From Holosporales bacterium (GTDB lineage Bacteria > Pseudomonadota > Alphaproteobacteria > BNTO01): a DNA stretch of 20,910 bases. Positions 1-6,491 of the stretch are shown here, piece after piece. The DNA is taken from positions 1 through 20,910 of the forward strand of contig JAIRNW010000018.1 in NCBI GenBank assembly GCA_031257795.1, read 5' to 3'. The translations under genes and the position numbers were made by a program. Under the pieces are notes generated by a model. The model was not told the origin of the DNA, did no database searches, and worked only from the letters and a program-made list of their open reading frames with translations. Within the stretch, counting starts at the first letter, position 1; every line of letters begins with the position of its first letter.

Positions 1-206
1 TCGAATGCTCACGTACATCTAAGTACGCTCCGCTTCTGTGCTCCGTGTCTCCTTCCCAAAATTCTGATTTTGAAGGTTTCGAAAGAGGTCCATTGAGGAT
101 TTTTCAGGAGAAACGGAGCACAGAAGCGGAGTGTACTAAACGTACATGAGTTTCGAACCGGATTCGACGCAGAAAAGACCAAATTAAATCACTATGTCAA
201 CGGGTT
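1..206. repeat. Palindromic repeat, type B (inverted pair of cores)
   Basis: Two copies of the shared repeat core face each other: positions 1-54 and, inverted, about 95-157. They are separated by a spacer holding the CTGATTTTGAAGGTTTCG segment that also occurs at 13750-13768. The right end CTATGTCAACGGGTT (192-206) matches the type-B terminal repeat at 13779-13793 at 14 of 15 positions. The left terminus lies outside the window. The arms could form a stem of roughly 50 bp with mismatches. It ends one base from the stop codon of the NuoH-like gene, so it may act as a 3'-end structure for that transcript. Confidence 0.75.
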
Positions 207-207
207 C

Positions 208-1455
208 TTAATCATTGTCATAGTAAAACCTTATAAAAGCCCAAATAACAAACGCAACGCCGTGAACTTTGAAAATTCTCTTTTTCAGCAGCGTTAGCCA
301 CTGCATGGCCGTGAGCGATATAGACTCCACATGTATACAGCAAAACAAAGCAAACAGCACGAAAAATTCAATCGCAAATAAAGATGTGTTAAAGAGGTTG
401 TTAACAAAAAGCGTAAACACACGCTTTGCAGGCAATTGCATTTGAATAGGGAAAAACACCGAGGGGGAAAGATCGAGGAACGCACGCGGGGCGAAGATTG
501 AGGCGATGAGAGCGCAGCAAAAAAGCGTGTCTATAAGGAAAATGAACTTCATTATTTGCGCCACATCATGCAGGAAAAGTGGCGAGGAGCAGCCGGAACC
601 GGGGCTGAACTGCTGAGCGGTTCGTTGCCGTATTCCACGCATAAAAGGCAAGTGCGAAAATTTTGCTTGCTGTTTTTGCGTGCGTTCCGCGAGAAAGCCA
701 TGGGTTTCCATTTTCCCCTCAAAATTATTATAAAAATTGTACGAATTCATCGCGCCACTGCGCTTTGTAAAATTAAAGATGGAAAGTGCGTTTTTGCACA
801 ACGTGAAGAGCAGCAGCGCGAACAGGGAAAACAAATCTAAAGGGGAAATTTGCGAGTAATGGATGGTGAGGAGGTTTGTTGTTTGGAAGGAAATTATTAT
901 GGCTGACGTTGCAATAAGCAAAAAGAACACAGAAAGCAAATATGAAACGATATGTTTATATATATTAGTTCCGAAAAAGTCGCGTTGTACAATCCATATT
1001 ATGGCGATGTCGAGTAAAATTTGCGTTTGAAGGAATAACGATACGTAAATTAGGCCTTTGTCTGATAGTAGCGGCGGAAGCTGGCCTAAAACGGGGATAA
1101 AAAGCCAAGGGGCGAAAGAGAATATGAACCTTATTGTGCAAAAACAGTATACCCAGCCACCAAAAGATTGCTGGTTCGTTGCCACATTGCCAAGCTTAAG
1201 TACATTTAGTACAGATCTCCCCAGCGCTCTATTCTCTTTGTAGCTGCGTATCTCTCGCAAAATTTTCATAAAAGGCCACAACACGCAGAATGAAGCGTAG
1301 TAGGATGGTCCGCGGCGCGAGGGAAGCTTTATTTTTGTTCTGCGAGAAATTATCAGCGAATAGACCTTCCTTTCCAGCATTTCAGCGATGTGCACGCAGC
1401 ACATCACGAACAAAAACAAAAAAATAAAAGAGAGAAAGGCTCCGTGGTATTCCAT
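208..1455 (-). CDS. nuoH: Divergent NuoH-like complex I membrane subunit
   Basis: Probable homologue of NADH:quinone oxidoreductase subunit H (NuoH/ND1), an inner-membrane subunit at the quinone-binding end of complex I. Seen: 415 aa, mostly hydrophobic, with about eight membrane segments. Near the N-terminus E28-R29-K30 followed by RRGPS (47-51) and then LWPFMKIL (about 59-66) fits the NuoH pattern ERK...RRGPN..G..G.LQPFAD.LKL. An FAPW segment and a VSYLL segment sit where FxLAP and xSYE occur in NuoH. It is unusual in lacking the conserved EAExELVAGYxxEYS acidic loop, which is replaced by a hydrophilic stretch rich in N, Q and K (about 230-290). The ATG directly follows the TAA of the upstream Hcp-like gene (TAAATG), implying translational coupling. 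Standard nuo neighbours G and I are absent. It may be rapidly evolving or no longer functional as NuoH. Confidence 0.55.
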   Translation of the reverse strand: MEYHGAFLSFIFLFLFVMCCVHIAEMLERKVYSLIISRRTKIKLPSRRGPSYYASFCVLWPFMKILREIRSYKENRALGRSVLNVLKLGNVATNQQSFGGWVYCFCTIRFIFSFAPWLFIPVLGQLPPLLSDKGLIYVSLFLQTQILLDIAIIWIVQRDFFGTNIYKHIVSYLLSVFFLLIATSAIIISFQTTNLLTIHYSQISPLDLFSLFALLLFTLCKNALSIFNFTKRSGAMNSYNFYNNFEGKMETHGFLAERTQKQQAKFSHLPFMRGIRQRTAQQFSPGSGCSSPLFLHDVAQIMKFIFLIDTLFCCALIASIFAPRAFLDLSPSVFFPIQMQLPAKRVFTLFVNNLFNTSLFAIEFFVLFALFCCIHVESISLTAMQWLTLLKKRIFKVHGVAFVIWAFIRFYYDND

Positions 1456-1929
1456 TTACTTTCCCACAGAAAAATCAAAGGAGTTGACTTTGTGCCCCTT
1501 AGCTTTCCCTTCGTGATCGAAATCCTGGAAATCGCTCTCTTTCCCCGCGATCTTCGCCGTAATTGTGAGGTAGCGTATGTTTTGGCACAACTCTATTATA
1601 CGAACTTTGCTGAACGTGGTTTTTTGCAAGGGAACCGTTTCTTCGCCATTCCATGCAACCCTCGCAACAATCATTTGCTCAACAAATTTTCCGCTATACA
1701 ATTGCTGCTCTATTTTTGGGCCGTGCTCTCCGTTAGGAACAACGAAAGTGACGCCACTGCTGCTGAGCGGGCCGATGGCGGCGCTTCCCGCGAGGTCGTC
1801 GCTTGCAGATAGGCTGGCGTGAGATTGCCATTCGAGTAGCGGTATAAAATCCTCGAACCCCTGGATCTCGCTGCAGCAGAGCTTTCCTACGGACACAAGC
1901 CATTCATGAGAGAAACGCACATATCCCAT
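1456..1929 (-). CDS. Hcp-like protein (candidate type VI secretion tube protein)
   Basis: About 157 aa from ATG 1929, close to the usual 160 aa of Hcp/TssD. A TTG eight codons upstream (1953) is possible, but the Hcp-like pattern begins right after the ATG. Seen: the segment IQGFEDFIPLLEWQSHAS resembles the Hcp beta-strand IxGES..K...IEVLSWSWGxS. It is followed by a Ser/Gly-rich loop, then KIEQQLYSGKFVEQMIVARV resembling the 'ps.Lf.acasGkh...a.l.i' strand, then a strand pair and a C-terminal end FDFSVGK like Hcp's WDLKKN. Hcp forms hexameric rings stacked as the T6SS tube and can carry effectors. This is pattern-level similarity only. No other tss genes are in the window. It overlaps nothing, and its stop abuts the ATG of the NuoH-like gene. 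Alternative: an unrelated beta-rich protein. Confidence 0.45.
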   Translation of the reverse strand: MGYVRFSHEWLVSVGKLCCSEIQGFEDFIPLLEWQSHASLSASDDLAGSAAIGPLSSSGVTFVVPNGEHGPKIEQQLYSGKFVEQMIVARVAWNGEETVPLQKTTFSKVRIIELCQNIRYLTITAKIAGKESDFQDFDHEGKAKGHKVNSFDFSVGK

Positions 1930-1992
1930 CGTAATCACCCACGCGGCAAGCAAGGAACCATTAATGAATAATTAGTAACAAAAATCACAGAT

Positions 1993-2105
1993 CCCCAGCC
2001 ACAAAAAGTTTGGGAGTTCGTCGCCGCGATGCTTGAATACTCACGTACCACAAGTACGCTGCGCTTCTGCGCTTCGAGGCTCCTGAGCCCAACTCTTTTT
2101 ATGAC
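1993..2105 (-). repeat. Palindromic element, type A (degenerate ends)
   Basis: Reverse-oriented copy of the complete element at 9154-9275. It shares the ACAAAAAGTTTG...GTTCGTCGCCGCGATGC end, the core with CTCACGTACC...AAGTACGCTGCGCTTCTGCG, and the GAGGCTCCTG end. The terminal inverted repeats are eroded (CCACAAAAAG on the left, CTTTTTATGAC on the right). It occupies most of the gap between the divergent Hcp-like gene and the 2168 gene, so any promoters for either gene lie in or beside it. Confidence 0.75.
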
Positions 2106-2167
2106 TTTGGATATATTTACTTGTAAAAAAAAATGCACTAAAGTTTTTACAGTTGGTAATATTTTGA

Positions 2168-2827
2168 ATGAAGGCAGGCATGTTAAATTTTCGAAAGCTC
2201 AGTGTGTGTGGTTTATTGTTTCTTGGCTGTGGCGTGATTGGCGAAGTAACTTGTGCAAAAGATACTGAACAGCAAGACAAGAAGGAAGACGGCAAAAACA
2301 AATACGCAAAAATACCAACGAAACAGTTGGGCGATATGATTGCTTTGGAGAAAGTGTCTACAGAAGAACAAATAAAAATAATAAAAGAATTGGAGAAAAG
2401 AGCTATGGATGGTGATAAGGGAGCGCGAATCATATTATTCAGAGAGCATTCAGACGGCTTATCCCAGGTCGTATCGCCAGATAATGAAAACGCAGTAGCG
2501 GAATTTCTTGAGAATTGTGAAGACACCATATCGCTGCTCTCACTTGGCACAACACTGCTAAAGAAGGCAAAAACCCCAGAAATATCCGCAGAAAAGAAGA
2601 AAGAATTGCAGCAAAAGGCCTGGGATGCACTCGTAAAAGCTGCGAGAAAAAAGAACGACCGCGCGGCTCACAAAGTGATGAAGCTGCAACGCAAGGGCGT
2701 TGGGAACCTCTCCTCGGAAGACGAGGAGAACTTCAAGAAACTCGACGCACGATACGCCAGAGACGACAACGTGAAGCCAGGTTATTCCAACGTGTCGGCA
2801 GGCGAATCGGTTCCCGTGGCTCGATAG
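2168..2827 (+). CDS. Small exported protein with Sel1/TPR-like C-terminal half
   Basis: Not recognised as a named family. 219 aa from ATG 2168; a second ATG at 2180 has AAGG just upstream and gives a more typical signal peptide (MLNFRKL then a hydrophobic stretch, likely cleavage after VTCA), so 2180 may be the true start. The mature protein is hydrophilic and rich in Lys and Glu (a KDTEQQDKKEDGKNK linker) and probably helical. KRAMDGDKGARIIL and DALVKAARKKNDRAAHKVMKL look like degenerate Sel1/TPR helices, so it may be a distant relative of the Sel1 protein at 11561. Expected location is periplasmic or secreted. It stands alone between repeat-filled gaps. Confidence 0.7.
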   Translation: MKAGMLNFRKLSVCGLLFLGCGVIGEVTCAKDTEQQDKKEDGKNKYAKIPTKQLGDMIALEKVSTEEQIKIIKELEKRAMDGDKGARIILFREHSDGLSQVVSPDNENAVAEFLENCEDTISLLSLGTTLLKKAKTPEISAEKKKELQQKAWDALVKAARKKNDRAAHKVMKLQRKGVGNLSSEDEENFKKLDARYARDDNVKPGYSNVSAGESVPVAR

Positions 2828-2839
2828 AGGAAAGTAACG

Positions 2840-2946
2840 GAGGACTTTTTGTCGCTTAGGAGGCCAATCACAACTGAACTGTGGGCTCGTCGGACCGACC
2901 ACCCAAGCAAAAGCCCGCGACTTTGCCAGGAGCCTAAAGTTGTTCG
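2840..2946 (-). repeat. Degenerate type-A palindromic element
   Basis: On the minus strand GGCTCCTGGCAAAGTCGC matches GGCTCCCGGCAAAGTCGC inside the 8994-9150 copy. CTTTTTGTCGC and GTGGGCTCGTCG on the plus strand echo element ends elsewhere (7962-7973, 9131-9141). The boundaries are approximate. Confidence 0.5.
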
Positions 2947-3049
2947 GTTCGATTTGCCTGGAACCAAGACCTCTCCAGCTTGAACAGCGGCACACAGCTC
3001 TGTGCCCGCGCTTCAAGCATCATGTTCGCAATTTATTTGGGGACTGTAC

Positions 3050-3144
3050 AAATTTGGAGACATTGGACCTCTTTCGAAACCTTCAAAATCAGATGTTGAA
3101 AGATTTTGGTTCCGTCAACTGGCTGAGTAAATGTCTCCAAATTT
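3050..3144. repeat. 95-bp element with perfect 15-bp inverted ends
   Basis: AAATTTGGAGACATT (3050-3064) is perfectly repeated in inverted form at 3130-3144. The interior begins with GGACCTCTTTCGAAACC (about 3065-3081) and continues with TTCAAAATCAG, the reverse complement of a segment at 13751-13778 and in the spacer of the repeat at 1-206. It therefore shares interior sequence with type-B elements but has different ends. Confidence 0.65.
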
Positions 3145-3223
3145 TCGACGATATGCCGCTCTTTGTATAAACAGGCTTTCAAAGTACGTGAACAGGTTAT
3201 GGTAAAAAGGAAGCTAATTTAGT

Positions 3224-3229
3224 TATAAT
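3224..3229 (+). promoter_or_regulatory. Putative -10 box of the aspS promoter
   Basis: A perfect TATAAT lies 32 nt upstream of the TTG start of aspS. No good -35 hexamer is seen 16-18 bp upstream, so the call rests on the -10 and its position. Confidence 0.45.
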
Positions 3230-3261
3230 CGTGCTGTTCGAAACCGTGTTGAGTATTAGCC

Positions 3262-5136
3262 TTGCAATTACATCAGACTTCGTACAGAACCGACACATGC
3301 GCCGATCTTTCAGAGAAAGACTTAGGGCGCGCCGTCACCCTAGCCGGCTGGCTGCATAGAAAACGGGACCACGGCCAGCTCATCTTCGTTGACCTGCGCG
3401 ACCACTACGGGATTGTGCAGTGCGTTTTCAGCCCAGACTCTCCGTGCTTTGCAACAATTGACAAGCTAAAGAGCGAGGCCATTATCCAGCTGAAAGGCAG
3501 CATCGTCTCGCGCCCGCACGACACCGTGAATCCGCTCATTCCCACAGGCAGCATTGAAGTTGTGGTGAGCGAGATCACCGTTCTGTCCGAGTCAATGGCC
3601 CTCCCATTCCCAGTCAACCAGGACCTCGACTGCGCGGAGGAAGTACGGCTAACCCACAGATTCCTTGATTTGCGCAGAGAGAAACTGCATCAAAATATTA
3701 TTTTGCGCTCCAAAGTGATTGCGTCTTTGCGCCGCAGGATGCTGGAGCAAGGCTTCACAGAATTTCAGACCCCAATTTTAACAGCGTCGTCGCCAGAGGG
3801 CGCCCGCGATTTTTTGGTGCCAAGCCGCCTACATCCCGGCCAATTTTACGCTCTCCCGCAGGCCCCACAACAATTCAAGCAATTGCTGATGGTGGCTGGT
3901 TTCGATAAGTATTTCCAAATTGCCCCGTGTTTCCGCGATGAAGACGCAAGGGCAGACAGATCGCCGGGTGAATTTTATCAGCTAGACATTGAAATGTCTT
4001 TCGTTTCGCAAGACGACGTGTTCAACGCGATCGAGCCCGTGTTGCACGGGGTTTTTGAGGAATTTGCGAAAGACAGGCTCGTTTCCCCTTACCCTTTTCA
4101 ACGGATCTCGTTTGCCGACGCCATGCTGAAATACGGCTCAGACAAACCCGATCTGCGCAATCCCCTGATTATCTGCGATGTTTCGAATATTTTCGAGAAC
4201 GCAGCTTTCACCGCATTCGCTGATATAGTGAAAGCGCGCGGGGTTGTGAGGGCGATTAACGTGCCGGGCATTGCTTCTCAGCCGCGCAGTTTCTTCGATA
4301 AGCTGAATATGCTTGCTCAGGAGGCCGGAATGCCTGGGCTTGGGTATGTGGTCAAGGAGGGAGCCGCCGCGCAGCCGGCTAAAGCGGCAGTAGGGGCGGG
4401 AACCGCTGAAGACCAAACACAGGCTGAATATTGGGAAGCCGAGAAGGCTAGCACGAAAGGCCCGATCGCGAAGTTTTTGAGCGGGAAAGAGTTGGCCGAA
4501 TTGTTCCAAGAGATGGGGACGCAACCGGGGGACGCCGTGTTTTTTGTGGCAGACAAGAATCCTGCGAAAGCGGCCAAAAATGCGGGCTTCATCAGAACCA
4601 AAATAGCCGATGCTCTTAATTTGGTAAATCAACACAGGTTCGAGTTGTGCTGGGTCACGGATTTCCCTATGTACGAGAGAGACGAGCTATCCGGGCAAAT
4701 CGTTTTCTCGCACAATCCTTTCTCTATGCCGCAAGGAGGCTGGGAGACTTTGCTAACGCAGCATCCGCTGGAGATTAAGGCGTACCAATACGACATTGTC
4801 TGCAATGGGATCGAGCTTTCGAGCGGAGCTATAAGGAACCACGAGCCAGAAACGCTGTATAAGGCGTTTGAGATTGCCGGATACAGTAGGGATATGGTTG
4901 ATGAGAAATTTGGTGGGATGATTAATGCTTTCAGGTTTGGGGCCCCACCTCACGGGGGGTGCGCGCCGGGGATTGATCGGATCATTATGCTGCTGGCGAA
5001 TGAACAGAACATCCGCGAGATTATCGCGTTTCCGTTTAATCAGCAGGCGCAGGATTTGATGATGAAGGCGCCGTCGGAGGTGACCGCACAACAATTGCAT
5101 GAGTTGAGCATAGCGATCGTTCCCCCCAAAAAATAG
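3262..5136 (+). CDS. aspS: Aspartyl-tRNA synthetase
   Basis: Class II aminoacyl-tRNA synthetase charging tRNA-Asp; bacterial-type AspRS enzymes in bacteria lacking AsnRS often also charge tRNA-Asn. 624 aa against the usual 590-600. Order: OB-fold anticodon-binding domain (about 15-110, with GWLHRKRDHG and FVDLRDHYG), catalytic core with motif 2 FRDEDARADRSPGEFYQLD (224-242), bacterial GAD insertion domain (about 300-430), and motif 3 GAPPHGGCAPGIDRI (560-574). An Ala/Gln-rich insertion of about 30 residues (366-397) interrupts the usual link into KGPIAKFL. The only in-frame start near the conserved N-terminus is TTG 3262, since an in-frame TGA lies at 3250; no clear Shine-Dalgarno is visible. 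The gene is monocistronic here, with a -10 box at 3224. Confidence 0.97.
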   Translation: MQLHQTSYRTDTCADLSEKDLGRAVTLAGWLHRKRDHGQLIFVDLRDHYGIVQCVFSPDSPCFATIDKLKSEAIIQLKGSIVSRPHDTVNPLIPTGSIEVVVSEITVLSESMALPFPVNQDLDCAEEVRLTHRFLDLRREKLHQNIILRSKVIASLRRRMLEQGFTEFQTPILTASSPEGARDFLVPSRLHPGQFYALPQAPQQFKQLLMVAGFDKYFQIAPCFRDEDARADRSPGEFYQLDIEMSFVSQDDVFNAIEPVLHGVFEEFAKDRLVSPYPFQRISFADAMLKYGSDKPDLRNPLIICDVSNIFENAAFTAFADIVKARGVVRAINVPGIASQPRSFFDKLNMLAQEAGMPGLGYVVKEGAAAQPAKAAVGAGTAEDQTQAEYWEAEKASTKGPIAKFLSGKELAELFQEMGTQPGDAVFFVADKNPAKAAKNAGFIRTKIADALNLVNQHRFELCWVTDFPMYERDELSGQIVFSHNPFSMPQGGWETLLTQHPLEIKAYQYDIVCNGIELSSGAIRNHEPETLYKAFEIAGYSRDMVDEKFGGMINAFRFGAPPHGGCAPGIDRIIMLLANEQNIREIIAFPFNQQAQDLMMKAPSEVTAQQLHELSIAIVPPKK

Positions 5137-5177
5137 GATACACATCCCAGAAAGAAGTTGATGGATAGCTGGGTAGT

Positions 5178-5202
5178 AACCATTTTTCTGCAATCAATGG
5201 TT
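5178..5202 (+). terminator. Possible aspS terminator hairpin
   Basis: AACCATT and AATGGTT form a 7-bp stem with an 11-nt loop about 40 nt after the aspS stop, followed by TTG rather than a long T run. Weak; it could be chance. Confidence 0.25.
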
Positions 5203-5280
5203 TTGTGAACTTCATGTCAATCTCAATATTACAAAAAAATGTGGCCCTATAAACTTTTTATTCAAAATAATATTTGTGCG

Positions 5281-5296
5281 TTAATCTTTTATTAAC
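5281..5296 (+). promoter_or_regulatory. CtrA-type binding box
   Basis: The sequence is TTAA, seven bases, TTAAC, an exact match to the CtrA consensus known from Caulobacter and other alphaproteobacteria. It lies 52 bp upstream of the exported-protein gene at 5348, with a -10-like TATTAT at 5307-5312. The box thus covers about the -35 region, where CtrA-activated promoters carry it. A CckA-like kinase in the same window makes a CckA-CtrA pathway plausible. The AT-rich context raises the chance of coincidence. Confidence 0.45.
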
Positions 5297-5347
5297 TTTT
5301 TTCTTATATTATACACGTCGGGAAAAGTAATAACATGTGTTAACTTT

Positions 5348-6196
5348 ATGGAAAAAGAAAATTTATTTTTTTGCTTATCGGCCGTCATTTCTGTTATGCA
5401 GCTAGCGCCGTTAAGCCAAGCGGCAACTGAGCCAACGAATCTTCCTCGCTTCGGTCTTGAAGGGAAACTGGATCCAATAATGCAACGTCTCAACGATCTG
5501 TGGTGGATGCAAACCGGGCAAAACCCTGCAAGCGGAGGATCCATTTACACCAAAAGTCCAAACAAAACCCCTTTGCGCTTCGAGTTTTCTGGAAACAAAG
5601 TAGTAAAAATGGTCGACAAATTCTGTAGAACGCGTTTCATAGAAGTCATCAGAGACGACAGCAATGGTGGGCTAGGAAGATACGAAGACGAAGCTGGAAC
5701 TTTGCAGGAAGTAAAGTGGGGGCATGATAGGGTTGTGTTTTACGATTCGTATGTGTGTCATTCCTTGCTAGAGCGCACAGTGCCGGCGAAATATGAAGAG
5801 GAGAACGAGAAATCTCTGCTCAATATGATTGGAAGTGCGTCTTCTGTTCTGGTGAGGAACGGTAGCGGCGGCGTAATTTTCAATGGTGGCTCTGTGTCTG
5901 AACGCTTGAATAAAATCATAACTTTGTGTGACAAAATAATCGACGCACACCCTTCAAGCTCTCTTAAAGAGTTCAGTAGCTTAAAAACAACAGTTTCAAC
6001 TGGTTTGTCGTTGCTGGATGACAATATGAAGCTGCTTGAAGTGAAAACTGGCTCTCTGGAACAAAAAATACGTGAACTGAATGATTCGGTAGACAATATA
6101 TATACTGTGTTGGAGAGGCTATTGTGCTTCATAAAGAAAGCGAAAATCGTGACGCCGTGCACTCATGATTGCGGCGCGGAGGACGGATACCAATAA
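5348..6196 (+). CDS. Orphan exported protein with C-terminal coiled coil
   Basis: No family recognised. 282 aa. The N-terminus is signal-peptide-like (hydrophobic 6-20, likely cleavage after LSQA at about 25), though its first residues MEKEN are less basic than usual. The middle (about 30-150) is mixed with several Trp and Tyr and KFCRTRFIEVIRDD; the C-terminal half (about 185-265) shows heptad-like leucines and isoleucines (LLDDNMKLLEVKTGSLEQKIRELNDS) suggesting a coiled coil. Four or five cysteines, two near the C-terminus (TPCTHDC). There is no in-frame upstream start and no strong Shine-Dalgarno. The upstream CtrA-type box and AT-rich -10 suggest its own promoter. Likely periplasmic or secreted. 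Confidence 0.75.
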   Translation: MEKENLFFCLSAVISVMQLAPLSQAATEPTNLPRFGLEGKLDPIMQRLNDLWWMQTGQNPASGGSIYTKSPNKTPLRFEFSGNKVVKMVDKFCRTRFIEVIRDDSNGGLGRYEDEAGTLQEVKWGHDRVVFYDSYVCHSLLERTVPAKYEEENEKSLLNMIGSASSVLVRNGSGGVIFNGGSVSERLNKIITLCDKIIDAHPSSSLKEFSSLKTTVSTGLSLLDDNMKLLEVKTGSLEQKIRELNDSVDNIYTVLERLLCFIKKAKIVTPCTHDCGAEDGYQ

Positions 6197-6230
6197 GGAG
6201 TGTGACAAATCCGATAATTGGGCTAGAATG

Positions 6231-6296
6231 ATCTTCAGTTGCGAAGATGTTGTATCGTGAATTTTGCTGTACAGGAATTGGCGCGTTGAGTGCGCC
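6231..6296 (+). other. Two small hairpins between the exported-protein gene and tRNA-Leu
   Basis: ATCTTC/GAAGAT (6231-6248, 6-nt loop) and GGCGC/GCGCC (6280-6296, 7-nt loop) lie downstream of the stop at 6196. Neither has a T run, so they are not convincing intrinsic terminators. Confidence 0.3.
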
Positions 6297-6353
6297 ATCA
6301 CTGCACGGCACTGACTCAGCAAACCTGCAATCTTTTGTGACTTGGTCAAGCGG

Positions 6354-6436
6354 GCCCAGATGGCGGAATTGGTAGACGCGCTAGTTTCAGGTACTAGTGA
6401 ACTTTGTTCTTGGAAGTTCGAGTCTTCTTCTGGGCA
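6354..6436 (+). tRNA. tRNA-Leu (anticodon CAG)
   Basis: 83 nt without encoded CCA. Acceptor GCCCAGA (6354-6360) pairs fully with TCTGGGC (6429-6435), discriminator A6436. The D-arm has GCGG..TTGG.AGACGC; the anticodon stem CTAGT/ACTAG encloses loop TTCAGGT, so the anticodon is CAG, reading CUG. A long variable arm (GAAC/GTTC with a 3-nt loop) marks a class II tRNA as expected for Leu. The T-arm is GGAAG-TTCGAGT-CTTCT with one G-T pair. Confidence 0.93.
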
Positions 6437-6491
6437 GTTAATTTAGTTGGCTTAGTTTTAAGCAAAAGCGAGTTTAAGGTAGGCAAAGCGC

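Larger units (their letters stand above)
2828..3261. other. Gene-free gap (434 bp) filled by repeats and the aspS promoter
   Basis: It holds a degenerate type-A copy (2840-2946), a 95-bp inverted-repeat element (3050-3144) and a consensus -10 box before aspS. The short open frames here run through repeat sequence and have no recognisable protein pattern, so no gene is called. Confidence 0.6.

Noticed and set aside
1456..1953. Remnant of nuoG upstream of the NuoH-like gene
   Set aside because: It lacks any NuoG motif, such as Fe-S cysteine clusters or molybdopterin-type segments; the strand pattern and length fit Hcp better.
2782..2967. A 61-codon minus-strand frame
   Set aside because: It overlaps the end of the exported-protein gene and is mostly degenerate type-A repeat DNA.
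2940..3170. A 76-codon plus-strand open frame upstream of aspS
   Set aside because: It runs through the inverted-repeat element at 3050-3144 and repeat-like sequence, has no recognisable protein pattern and no Shine-Dalgarno.
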